DNA from: an uncultured Sutterella sp.
Lineage (GTDB): Bacteria > Pseudomonadota > Gammaproteobacteria > Burkholderiales > Burkholderiaceae_F
Direction: 5' to 3'
NCBI GenBank assembly: GCA_900554675.1
Contig: USIM01000075.1
Span: forward strand, 1-5,080
Length of the DNA stretch: 5,080 nt
In this document: piece by piece, positions 1-5,080 of the stretch
Numbering within the stretch: position 1 is the first letter of the stretch
Layout of the letters: each line of letters starts with the position of its first letter
Notes under the pieces: model-generated
Told to the model about the DNA's origin: nothing
Database searches by the model: none
What the model saw: the letters and a program-made list of their open reading frames with translations, nothing else
Position numbers and translations under genes: made by a program

Positions 1-1
1 C

Positions 2-115
2 CGAGAGGCCTACCGTCTCAACCGCGGCGAGTTCTTTCCCGACTCGCTCACGGCTCCGCTCGACATCCTCTTTGTCTACGTGGGTAAAAATTTATTATCT
101 TTCGTGGGTTTCTAA
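2..115 (+). CDS. C-terminal end of an unidentified protein (partial, cut by window start)
   Basis: An open frame enters from the left edge and ends at TAA 113-115, giving 37 residues that start REAYRLNRGEFFPDSLTAPL and end in a hydrophobic tail (DILFVYVGKNLLSFVGF). The composition looks like real protein: mixed polar and hydrophobic residues, with C or G at most third positions in the first 28 codons. Leucine is mostly CTC here, unlike the TTG-rich bamC that follows. I do not recognise the family. It does not resemble the usual DapA C-terminus, although dapA commonly precedes bamC in proteobacteria. The hydrophobic end could be a membrane segment or a buried strand, and 37 residues cannot decide. 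The complementary strand has only a very short frame here. The gap to bamC is 94 bases, so cotranscription is possible but not shown. Confidence 0.55.
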   Translation, partial: REAYRLNRGEFFPDSLTAPLDILFVYVGKNLLSFVGF

Positions 116-133
116 GCCTTATTTCATAAGGTT
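115..133 (+). terminator. Possible weak hairpin right after the upstream gene's stop codon
   Basis: CCTTAT (117-122) and ATAAGG (126-131) are perfect inverted copies around a three-base TTC loop. The stem can extend to 115/133 with one G-U pair. The hairpin starts at the last base of the stop codon, where a terminator would sit. However, the stem is AT-rich and is followed by AGGTAAAATT rather than a U-run, so intrinsic termination would be weak. It may be chance or an mRNA-end stabiliser. Confidence 0.25.
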
Positions 134-209
134 AGGTAAAATTAAAAAATTGCTTTAGTAAAAAAACTTAAGACGCCCAAGGGTGAACCTTAAGTGGTTA
201 GGAAGTTTT
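134..209 (+). promoter_or_regulatory. AT-rich leader upstream of bamC with ribosome binding site
   Basis: This stretch is unusually A-rich. TAAAAT (137-142) matches the sigma-70 -10 consensus at five of six bases, but no acceptable -35 lies 16-18 bases upstream, so a promoter is only possible. The useful signal is AGGAAG at 200-205, a Shine-Dalgarno sequence spaced correctly for ATG 210. It favours that start over the in-frame GTG at 183. The GTG start would put nine extra residues ahead of a textbook lipoprotein signal peptide. Confidence 0.35.
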
Positions 210-1367
210 ATGAAAAAATTAGTTCGCACGAGCCTTATTTTGGCAATGCCGGTTGTTTTATCCGCTTGCTCCGTTTTGGGTGTGGATTTTTCAAACGACA
301 AGATTCAGTACGAAACGAGTGCCTCTCGTGCTCCGTTGGAAGTGCCGCCGGATTTGACGCAAGTCCCGACCTCTGACCGTTATGCAGTGCCGACGCGTCC
401 GCAAACGGTGTTGGCTAGCCAACAAGTTGACGCTTCTCAAACGCAAGGCGCAACTCAAGTGACAACGACCATTTTGCCCGAAGGTGAAATCGCTAAGGTG
501 ATGCGTGAAGGCAATAACCGCTGGATTCATGTGAATTTGACGCCGGAACAAACCTGGCCCATCGCCCAAGACTTCTGGCACACGATCGGTTTGAGCTTGT
601 TGCGCCAAGATGCTGCCACTGGTGTGATGGAAACCAACTGGGCCGAAAATCGCGCCAAGTTGCCGCAAGACGTGATCCGCGCAACCTTGGGTAAGGTTGT
701 TGATTTGGTTTACTCCACCGGCGAACGTGACCAATACCGTGCCCGTATGGAACGCTCTGCAACGGGTGGTACCGATATCTTTATTACGCACCGCTCAATG
801 GTCGAAGTGGTCAAGAGCATCGGTGGCGACAACGAAACCACTGTTTGGCAACCCGGCCCGAGCGATCCGGAAATGGAAGCTGAAATGTTGACCCGTATGG
901 CTCAACGTATCAACATGGAATTCAATCCCAAGGCTGTTTCTCAAACGAAGGCCGAGCGTGAAAAGACCGTGGAAGATTTGACTCGTTACCAACCGGTTGA
1001 GTCTATCTCTCAATTGGAACAAAACGCTGAAGGTGTGGCTACGAGCTTGTTCGTCAAAGAAGGGTTTGAACGCGCTTTGGCCATTGACCGCATGGGCTTT
1101 ACGGTTGAAGACCGTGACCGCTCTCGTGGTTTCTTCTTGGTCCGTTATTTGGACGAAGAATACGAACAACAAAAGCGTGACGAACAAGGCTTCTGGAGCA
1201 ATGCCTTTGGTCGCAGCAAGCCCGTGGATGCTCCGCAATACGTGATCTACTTGCAAAAGCTCTCCGATACCGAAACGCGTGTTCACGTTTTGGGCCCGGA
1301 CGGTAAGGCCGATACGACCGGCGTTGCACCGAAGATCTTGACCCTTTTGAGCGAACAAACCAAGTAA
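210..1367 (+). CDS. bamC: Outer membrane protein assembly factor BamC (lipoprotein)
   Basis: BamC (formerly NlpB) is a lipoprotein subunit of the BAM complex, which folds and inserts beta-barrel proteins into the outer membrane; it binds BamD. The start at ATG 210 gives 385 residues. Residues 1-20 form a lipoprotein signal: MKK, a hydrophobic core, then lipobox LSAC with the modified cysteine at 20. Residues about 25-60 are the extended lasso segment that contacts BamD in the family, carrying the typical YE...APLEVPPDLT...RYAVP pattern. Two helix-grip domains follow: about 104-240 (from RWIHVNL) and about 277-382 (from ATSLFVKEGFERAL to the end), joined by a charged, Gln/Glu-rich linker. The length somewhat exceeds E. 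coli BamC (about 344 residues). Of 29 leucines, 24 use TTG, consistent with high expression. The upstream neighbour is not recognisably dapA. Family assignment is confident from the lipobox, lasso motif and domain order. Confidence 0.93.
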   Translation: MKKLVRTSLILAMPVVLSACSVLGVDFSNDKIQYETSASRAPLEVPPDLTQVPTSDRYAVPTRPQTVLASQQVDASQTQGATQVTTTILPEGEIAKVMREGNNRWIHVNLTPEQTWPIAQDFWHTIGLSLLRQDAATGVMETNWAENRAKLPQDVIRATLGKVVDLVYSTGERDQYRARMERSATGGTDIFITHRSMVEVVKSIGGDNETTVWQPGPSDPEMEAEMLTRMAQRINMEFNPKAVSQTKAEREKTVEDLTRYQPVESISQLEQNAEGVATSLFVKEGFERALAIDRMGFTVEDRDRSRGFFLVRYLDEEYEQQKRDEQGFWSNAFGRSKPVDAPQYVIYLQKLSDTETRVHVLGPDGKADTTGVAPKILTLLSEQTK

Positions 1368-1388
1368 GCTCATTACACATCCGTCAAC

Positions 1389-1405
1389 AAAAAAAGCGCT
1401 TTTTT
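1389..1405 (+). terminator. Possible rudimentary bidirectional terminator after bamC
   Basis: Seven A's, GCGC and six T's form a near-perfect palindrome starting 22 bases after the bamC stop. As RNA it gives a six-pair A-U stem on a GCGC loop, ending in U's. The U-run and position fit an intrinsic terminator, but the stem has no G-C pairs outside the loop, so it would be weak. A second inverted pair follows at 1427-1444 (CAAAAC/GTTTTG around six bases) and may contribute. Confidence 0.3.
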
Positions 1406-1479
1406 GCACTCTCAGAAAAAGTCTCTCAAAACCAATGCGTTTTGCTTAGATTTTCCCTCCTGACTTTCCCCAATGCCAG

Positions 1480-1508
1480 TTATCACAGCACTTTGAAGCG
1501 CTCATAAT
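1480..1508 (+). promoter_or_regulatory. Predicted sigma-70 promoter for the dcuC-like / M20 operon
   Basis: TTATCA (1480-1485) resembles the -35 box at four of six positions. CATAAT (1503-1508) matches the -10 box at five of six. The spacer is exactly 17 bases. Transcription would start near 1515, leaving a leader of about 47 bases before the dcuC-like ATG. I looked for an FNR-type TTGAT-N4-ATCAA site, which would suit an anaerobic dicarboxylate carrier, and found none. The rest of the 1368-1561 gap shows no gene. A small ATTGC/GCAAT pair (1532-1536 and 1545-1549) sits just before the ribosome site. Confidence 0.45.
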
Positions 1509-1549
1509 TAAACGTATCCAACACAATTTTCATTGCTTTTAAACGCAAT

Positions 1550-1555
1550 AAGGAG
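1550..1555 (+). promoter_or_regulatory. Strong ribosome binding site of the DcuC-family gene
   Basis: AAGGAG lies six bases before ATG 1562, close to ideal sequence and spacing. It fixes this ATG as the start, and the protein then begins directly with a membrane segment, as expected for the family. Confidence 0.75.
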
Positions 1556-1561
1556 TCTCGT

Positions 1562-2944
1562 ATGTTGGGAATTCTGATTGTCTTTGCTTCGGTCTTTGCG
1601 GCCGCTTATCTTATTATCAAAAAGTACTATGCTCCGGGTGTTTTGCTTTTTGTGGGTTTGATCACTTTAAGTGTCGTCACGATTATTTCGCCCGATCCGA
1701 TTTTAACGGGCAAAAAAGCGACTAATTTGGCCGCTCTTGATATCGTTCAAATCGTGACCAATTTGCTTCAAACGCGCACGGCCGGTTTGGGTATGAACAT
1801 TATGGCCATTGCCGGTTTTTCCTACTATATGGACAGAATCGGTGCCTCTAAGGCCTTGGTGCGCTTGAGTATCAAACCGCTTGAAATGATTCACTCACCC
1901 TATTTGGTGATGACGGCCGGCTTTGCTTTAAGCATGCTTTTGAACGTATTTATTCCGTCGGCAGCCGGTCTTGCTTTGTTGTTGATGGTCTCGCTTTATC
2001 CCGTCTTGATCGCAGCGGGCGTGTCTCGTCAATCGGCCGCTGCTACGATTTTGGTGGGTGGTTGTGCCTGCTTCGGTCCTTCGGGATCCAATTCTTTGTT
2101 GGCCGCTGACTTAACCAATATGCACGTCATGGACTTTTTCTTAAATGTCCAATGGCGAATCGGTTGGTTTATCGTCCCATTCATGCTCGTTGCTCACTTC
2201 TTTGTCCAACGTTATTTCGATAAGAAGGATTTGGCAAGCGGTAAGTTAACGCAGGCTGACTTTGAATTGCCTAACATCGAACAAGACGACAAGGCAACGC
2301 AATCTGTGCCTGTCTTTTACGCCATTTTCCCGTTGGTTCCGGTGTTCTTGCTCTTTGTTTTCTCGCCTTTGGTTTATAAGGGCATTCGCATGGAAGTGGT
2401 AACGGCATTGATTACCTCCATGCTCATTGCCTTTGTTGTTGACGGTTTGCGTCGCAGAAACCTCAAAGACTCGTTAGAAACTCTGCGCGCCTATCCGCAA
2501 GGCATGGGTAAGGTCTTTACCTCCACCGTCTTTTTGATTGTGTGTGCTGAAGTCTTTGCGGCCGGGCTGACGAAGTCGGGTGGTATCAATACGATCATTC
2601 AATCGGTTTCTTCCATGGACGCCGGTGCCGTGGCGGTCTTTACGGTCATGTTCTTAATTGTCGTGTGTTCTGCCATGGTGACGGGCTCGGGTAATGCTTC
2701 GTTCTTTAGCTTTGCACCGATGATTCCTGATGCTGCAGCTCATGTGGGTGGTAATGCCGCCTTCATGTTGTCACCGCTTCAATTGTCTAGCGGCATGGGT
2801 CGCTCGATGAGTCCGGTGGCAGGTGTCACGATTGCTGTGGCGGGTTTGAGCGGTGTGGATCCGTTCCAATTGATTCGTCGCTCGATTCCGGTGATGATTG
2901 TTGCTATTGCCGCAACCTACGTACGTTCTGTCATGTTGATCTGA
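1562..2944 (+). CDS. dcuC: DcuC-family anaerobic C4-dicarboxylate-type transporter
   Basis: This is an inner-membrane secondary carrier of 460 residues, almost the same length as E. coli DcuC (461). That protein moves succinate, fumarate and related C4-dicarboxylates, chiefly as a succinate exporter in anaerobic growth. About a dozen hydrophobic segments are visible, including about 1-19, 25-43, 113-152, 196-215, 249-270, 276-295, 315-336, 354-373 and 441-459. A charged loop at 219-248 separates the halves. Family-like stretches are FIPSAAGLALLLMVSLYP (130-147), the GGCACFGPSGSN re-entrant-like loop (166-177), VTGSGNA (373-379) and GRSMSPVAGVTIAVAG (413-428). The M20 gene starts 15 bases after the stop, so the two are probably one transcription unit. 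The hydrolase partner raises the possibility that the substrate is not a simple C4-dicarboxylate but an N-acyl or amide-linked dicarboxylic amino acid. The family call is solid; the substrate is inferred. Confidence 0.85.
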   Translation: MLGILIVFASVFAAAYLIIKKYYAPGVLLFVGLITLSVVTIISPDPILTGKKATNLAALDIVQIVTNLLQTRTAGLGMNIMAIAGFSYYMDRIGASKALVRLSIKPLEMIHSPYLVMTAGFALSMLLNVFIPSAAGLALLLMVSLYPVLIAAGVSRQSAAATILVGGCACFGPSGSNSLLAADLTNMHVMDFFLNVQWRIGWFIVPFMLVAHFFVQRYFDKKDLASGKLTQADFELPNIEQDDKATQSVPVFYAIFPLVPVFLLFVFSPLVYKGIRMEVVTALITSMLIAFVVDGLRRRNLKDSLETLRAYPQGMGKVFTSTVFLIVCAEVFAAGLTKSGGINTIIQSVSSMDAGAVAVFTVMFLIVVCSAMVTGSGNASFFSFAPMIPDAAAHVGGNAAFMLSPLQLSSGMGRSMSPVAGVTIAVAGLSGVDPFQLIRRSIPVMIVAIAATYVRSVMLI

Positions 2945-2959
2945 TGAAAGAAGGTCAAA

Positions 2960-3310
2960 ATGAGTCAATCCATTTTTGAAGAAATGATTGCCACTCGCCG
3001 GGCGTTGCATCAACGCCCGGAAGAAGGGTGGACGGAGTTTGAAACCACTTATTTGGTGGTTAATCGCTTAAAAGCTTTGGGCTTTAAAAAGGTTTTGGTG
3101 GGACACGAAATCATTGATCCGGATTGGGTCATGGGACGCAACCCCGACTTGATTAAGCGCGAGATTGCTAGAGCCATTGCCAATGGGGTTCCGGCGTCCT
3201 TCATCGAAGAAATTGATGAGTTAACGGGTTGTGTCGCGGTACTAGAAACCGGTCGCAAGGGGCCGGTGAGTGCTTTCCGATTTGATATGGACGCGCTTTT
3301 AATTGAATAA
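2960..3310 (+). CDS. N-terminal fragment of the split M20 amidohydrolase
   Basis: This fragment has 116 residues, starting at ATG 2960 with AAGG five bases upstream (2951-2954). RRALHQRPE (13-21) is the conserved N-terminal helix motif of M20 enzymes. VMGRNPDLIKREIARAIANG (57-76) is the AbgA-type insertion. FRFDMDAL (106-113) contains the conserved DMDA next to the active site. TAA then follows LIE, where family members continue toward the HACGHDGHT metal site. On its own the fragment carries no complete metal centre and would be expected to misfold. It is probably translated, since its ribosome site and operon position are intact. Confidence 0.6.
   Translation: MSQSIFEEMIATRRALHQRPEEGWTEFETTYLVVNRLKALGFKKVLVGHEIIDPDWVMGRNPDLIKREIARAIANGVPASFIEEIDELTGCVAVLETGRKGPVSAFRFDMDALLIE
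2998..3020 (+). repeat. Perfect 10-bp inverted repeat (hairpin) inside the M20 5' coding region
   Basis: CCGGGCGTTG (2998-3007) and CAACGCCCGG (3011-3020) are exact inverted copies around a CAT loop. The G-C-rich stem begins 38 bases after the start codon and encodes part of the conserved RRALHQRPE motif. No U-run follows, so it is not an intrinsic terminator. It could slow early ribosomes or act as an RNA-stability element between the carrier and the hydrolase, or it could be a chance product of the codons used. Confidence 0.6.
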
Positions 3311-4211
3311 AGAGGGTTTCCGCTCTCAACGCAAGGGAATCATGCATGCTTGCGGGCACGATGGGCATACGGCTTTGGGTTTAGCCGTTGCGCGTTGGGT
3401 GATTGAAAATCAAGATCATCTAACGGGCACAATCAAGATTGTTTTCCAACCCGCAGAAGAAGGTGTCAGAGGGGCAGTTGCCATAGCCCACTCAGGCATT
3501 TTGGATGACGTCAATGTCATTCTTGCCTCCCACTGCGGTGGTGTGATTGAGCCCGGAGAAATCGGTTTGGTGCATAGTGGCGTGTTAGCCAGTACCAAGT
3601 TTGATATTTCCTTCACCGGCACTCCGTCTCATGCCGGCAACCAACCCCACAAAGGCCATAGTGCCTTAATGGCAGCTTGCGCAACATCGATGATGTTGGT
3701 GGGTATTCCCCGTCACGGTGATGGAGCCTCGCGTGTGGCCGTCGGTCGTTTAACGGCTGGCGAAGGTCGAAACATTACGCCGGTTCATGCTTACATCCAA
3801 GCTGAAGTCAGGGGCGAGACGGCCGAAGTGAACGACTACATGGGACGCGCCGTTGAAACGATTGTCAAAGGCAATGCATTGGCTTACGAGGTTGAGGCAG
3901 AAGTTAAACGGGTGGGTGACGCGACAACAATTGTGGACTGCCCCGAAATCTTAGATATTGTCCGTGAGGTTGCTAAGACCGTTGATGGTGTCAAGAATGT
4001 GGTTGATTTAAGACGTCCTGCCGGCAGTGAAGACTATACGATGATGCTCAAGCGCGTTGTGGATCACGGAGGTCAAGGCGGGCTCTTCCGTTGGGGTTGC
4101 CGACATCACGGCCACCATAAAGCCGATTTTGACATCCAGGATACGCAAAGTATGCCCATCGCATTCGGCGTGTTCACAGGATTTATTGATCGGATCAACG
4201 GTTGTCATTAG
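3303..4211 (+). CDS. C-terminal fragment of the split M20 amidohydrolase (catalytic motifs)
   Basis: The frame opens at TTG 3303, which lacks a clear ribosome site. A likelier restart, if any, is ATG 3342, preceded by AAGGGA (3333-3338). Counting from 3303, HACGHDGHT (15-23) supplies the Cys and His metal ligands of M20D-type enzymes. FQPAEEG (48-54) carries the catalytic and ligand glutamates 52-53. ASHCGG (75-80) has the His 77 ligand. FTGTPSHAG (104-112) lies in the lid/dimerisation domain. PAGSEDYTMML (239-249) and HHGHHKADFDIQDTQSMPIA (268-287) end the second half of the catalytic domain. The metal-binding set therefore survives intact, but the N-terminal strand and helix layer with DMDA is missing, so independent activity is unlikely. 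Codon use is normal throughout, with no sign of long decay. Confidence 0.65.
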   Translation: MNKEGFRSQRKGIMHACGHDGHTALGLAVARWVIENQDHLTGTIKIVFQPAEEGVRGAVAIAHSGILDDVNVILASHCGGVIEPGEIGLVHSGVLASTKFDISFTGTPSHAGNQPHKGHSALMAACATSMMLVGIPRHGDGASRVAVGRLTAGEGRNITPVHAYIQAEVRGETAEVNDYMGRAVETIVKGNALAYEVEAEVKRVGDATTIVDCPEILDIVREVAKTVDGVKNVVDLRRPAGSEDYTMMLKRVVDHGGQGGLFRWGCRHHGHHKADFDIQDTQSMPIAFGVFTGFIDRINGCH

Positions 4212-4215
4212 CACT

Positions 4216-4249
4216 ATGGAAAAAGAGGTGGTTAACGCCTCTTTTCCAT
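4216..4249 (+). terminator. Likely rho-independent terminator after the M20 gene
   Basis: Five bases after the stop, A4220-4224 leads into GAGGTG (4225-4230). This pairs with CGCCTC (4236-4241; one G-U) across a GTTAA loop, followed by TTTT (4242-4245). That is the A-tract, stem, U-tract layout of an intrinsic terminator that could also work in the opposite direction. With the flanking bases the full imperfect stem reaches 14 pairs with one bulged A. The U-run is short, so some readthrough into the symporter gene 16 bases later is plausible. No convincing separate promoter for that gene was found. Confidence 0.6.
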
Positions 4250-4265
4250 TGGGAGAAAGCTGTCA

Positions 4266-5080
4266 ATGATTTGGGGCGTATTACTGAGCGTTTGTAGCAT
4301 CTTAGCGATAGTGTTTTGGAGCAGTCACCTTGGAAAGGCGAGTGCCAAGACGGGCGCAGGCTTAGTGAGTGGTCTTATTTTAGGGACAATCATCGGGGGT
4401 GCTTGCACGATCGGAACGGCTCAGTTAGCGTTTCTCTATGGGATGAGTGCTTGGTGGTATTGCTTGGGAGCGGGTCTGGCTTGTCTTGTTCTGGCTTTTG
4501 GTTTTTCCAATGCGATTCGTAAGGAAAACGGTCGAACACTTCTAGGCATTGTGGGTAAAGAGTATGGCCGTCGTGTCGGTCTTTATGCGTCCTTTTTAAA
4601 TTCTTTCGGCACCTTCATCAATATCCTATCTCAACTTATTGCCGCTACTTCGGTTATTGCTGTCATTGCACCCAATATGTCTTTGGTGTCGGCGTTATTT
4701 CTCTCGATGTTTTTTATGGCTGCTTATGTGGTCGTGGGTGGATCGAAAGGCGCCGGGATGGCCGGTCTTGTCAAACTCGTTTTAATCTACATTTCAATGG
4801 TCGTTTGCGGCTACTTGGTCTTAAAGATGAGTGGTGGATTGGGGGCCGTGATTGATGGTGCGCAGACACTTACTCAAGCAACAGGCATTAACTATTTAAG
4901 TCTCTTTGGTCGTGGTATAGGAGTCGATCTTGGAGCTTGTGCGTCGCTGATTGTCGGCGTGACAACCACGCAAATTTATGCTCAGGCGCTTACCAACGCC
5001 AAAGACGATCGTTCAGCACGACTGGGGGCTTTGGTCAGTAGCGTCATGGTCGCTGCTATCGGTGCCGGTGGCGTACTGGT
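4266..5080 (+). CDS. Sodium:solute symporter (SSS family), N-terminal 271 residues, cut by window end
   Basis: This is an inner-membrane carrier of the solute:sodium symporter family, which uses the sodium gradient to import substrates such as proline, pantothenate, sugars or carboxylates. ATG 4266 follows GGGAGAAAG (4251-4259, about 6-10 bases away). The frame stays open to the window edge, giving a bit over half of a typical 450-550-residue protein. Membrane segments are seen at about 1-17, 33-56, 62-80, 107-134, 139-157, 166-186, 223-240 and 255 onward. Diagnostic stretches are GGACTIGTAQLAFLYGMSAWWYCLG (44-68), which is typical of the family around the first sodium-site helices, and TQIYAQALTNAKDDRSARLGAL (235-256), the conserved QxYxQ...KD...AR.GA element. 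Leucine codons are mixed (TTG 5 of 37), in contrast to bamC, suggesting modest expression. The substrate cannot be told; the neighbouring amidohydrolase hints at an amino-acid conjugate or its product. Confidence 0.85.
   Translation, partial: MIWGVLLSVCSILAIVFWSSHLGKASAKTGAGLVSGLILGTIIGGACTIGTAQLAFLYGMSAWWYCLGAGLACLVLAFGFSNAIRKENGRTLLGIVGKEYGRRVGLYASFLNSFGTFINILSQLIAATSVIAVIAPNMSLVSALFLSMFFMAAYVVVGGSKGAGMAGLVKLVLIYISMVVCGYLVLKMSGGLGAVIDGAQTLTQATGINYLSLFGRGIGVDLGACASLIVGVTTTQIYAQALTNAKDDRSARLGALVSSVMVAAIGAGGVL

Larger units (their letters stand above)
2960..4211 (+). pseudogene. M20-family amidohydrolase (AbgA / aminobenzoyl-glutamate hydrolase-like), interrupted by a frameshift
   Basis: The reading frame of a zinc-type M20 amidohydrolase is split in two. 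Frame one runs 2960-3310; the rest continues in the +1 frame to TAG 4209-4211. Together they give about 417 residues, slightly short of AbgA-type enzymes (about 430). These cleave amide bonds such as p-aminobenzoyl-glutamate or other N-acyl amino acids. The AbgA-like subgroup is suggested by the ELTGCVAVLETGRKGPVSAFRFDMDAL block and the extra VMGRNPDL...RAIANG segment before it. Only 16 bases separate DAL (ends 3298) from the GF codons (3315), while AbgA as I recall it has about 15 residues there. That implies roughly 29 bases lost, which accounts exactly for the frame change. Downstream motifs are intact, so the lesion seems recent, or it is an assembly error. Two functional separate polypeptides are the less likely alternative. 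Confidence 0.8.

Noticed and set aside
183..209. GTG 183 as the bamC start, adding nine residues
   Set aside because: The ribosome site AGGAAG (200-205) fits ATG 210, and the lipoprotein signal MKK...LSAC starts there. The extra residues would precede a complete signal peptide and have no clear ribosome site of their own.
795..1409. Long reverse-strand open frame (204 codons) opposite bamC, with others at 291-791 and 1099-1380
   Set aside because: They lie antisense to a well-recognised gene, have low-complexity shadow-like composition and no recognisable domains.
1493..1506. FNR-like site upstream of the dcuC-like gene
   Set aside because: Only one TTGA half-site is present; the bases at the expected second half (CATA) do not match TCAA.
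3293..3310. Programmed ribosomal frameshift joining the two M20 halves
   Set aside because: There is no known slippery motif or stimulatory stop-codon context of the prfB type. The joined product would still lack about nine to ten residues found in relatives, so a deletion is the simpler explanation.
4186..4198. Inverted repeat TTGATC-G-GATCAA near the M20 stop
   Set aside because: It is a short palindrome within codons for the end of the enzyme, has no U-run or operator context, and is likely chance. It has no FNR spacing.
4316..4522. 68-codon forward frame inside the symporter gene
   Set aside because: It overlaps the SSS frame, which shows family motifs and membrane segments through this stretch; the alternative protein resembles nothing.
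1..5080. CRISPR array, insertion sequence, tRNA/rRNA, phage or defence system
   Set aside because: No regularly spaced repeats, terminal inverted repeats with a transposase, RNA-gene signatures or defence-type domains were seen on either strand.

Overview
The window looks like chromosome from a Gram-negative proteobacterium. The best evidence is a BamC-type outer-membrane assembly lipoprotein with a clean lipobox. Moderate G+C, AGGAG-type ribosome sites, BamC features and the DcuC, M20 and SSS gene mix suggest a betaproteobacterium of the Burkholderiales, perhaps a gut Sutterellaceae member (Parasutterella or Sutterella type). That placement is inference from memory, not a database match.

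All supported genes lie on the + strand. (1) Positions 2-115 hold the last 37 codons of an unidentified gene. (2) After a 94-base AT-rich gap comes bamC (210-1367), encoding a two-domain lipoprotein of the BAM complex. (3) A 194-base gap (1368-1561) holds a small palindrome, a plausible sigma-70 promoter (1480-1508) and a strong ribosome site. (4) A DcuC-family anion carrier follows (1562-2944). (5) Fifteen bases later, and so probably cotranscribed, is an M20/AbgA-like amidohydrolase (2960-4211). It is broken at about 3299-3314: the frame shifts and about 29 bases appear to be missing compared with AbgA-type relatives. All recognisable catalytic motifs except DMDAL lie downstream of the break. 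(6) A hairpin with a short U-run (4216-4249) probably ends that transcript. (7) A sodium:solute symporter (SSS family) starts at 4266 and runs off the window end.

The 1562-5080 section reads as an uptake-and-hydrolysis locus. A DcuC-type carrier and an SSS-type symporter flank a metallo-amidohydrolase of the kind that splits N-acyl or aminobenzoyl-amino-acid amides. The hydrolase appears to be decaying or split in this strain, or to contain an assembly error. bamC is a housekeeping gene with very strong codon bias and is not obviously connected to the transport locus.

I see no CRISPR array, insertion sequence, RNA gene, toxin-antitoxin pair or phage feature, and no convincing sign of an undescribed system. 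The points most worth a second look are the broken hydrolase, a perfect 10-bp hairpin near its 5' end, and the unidentified gene tail upstream of bamC.
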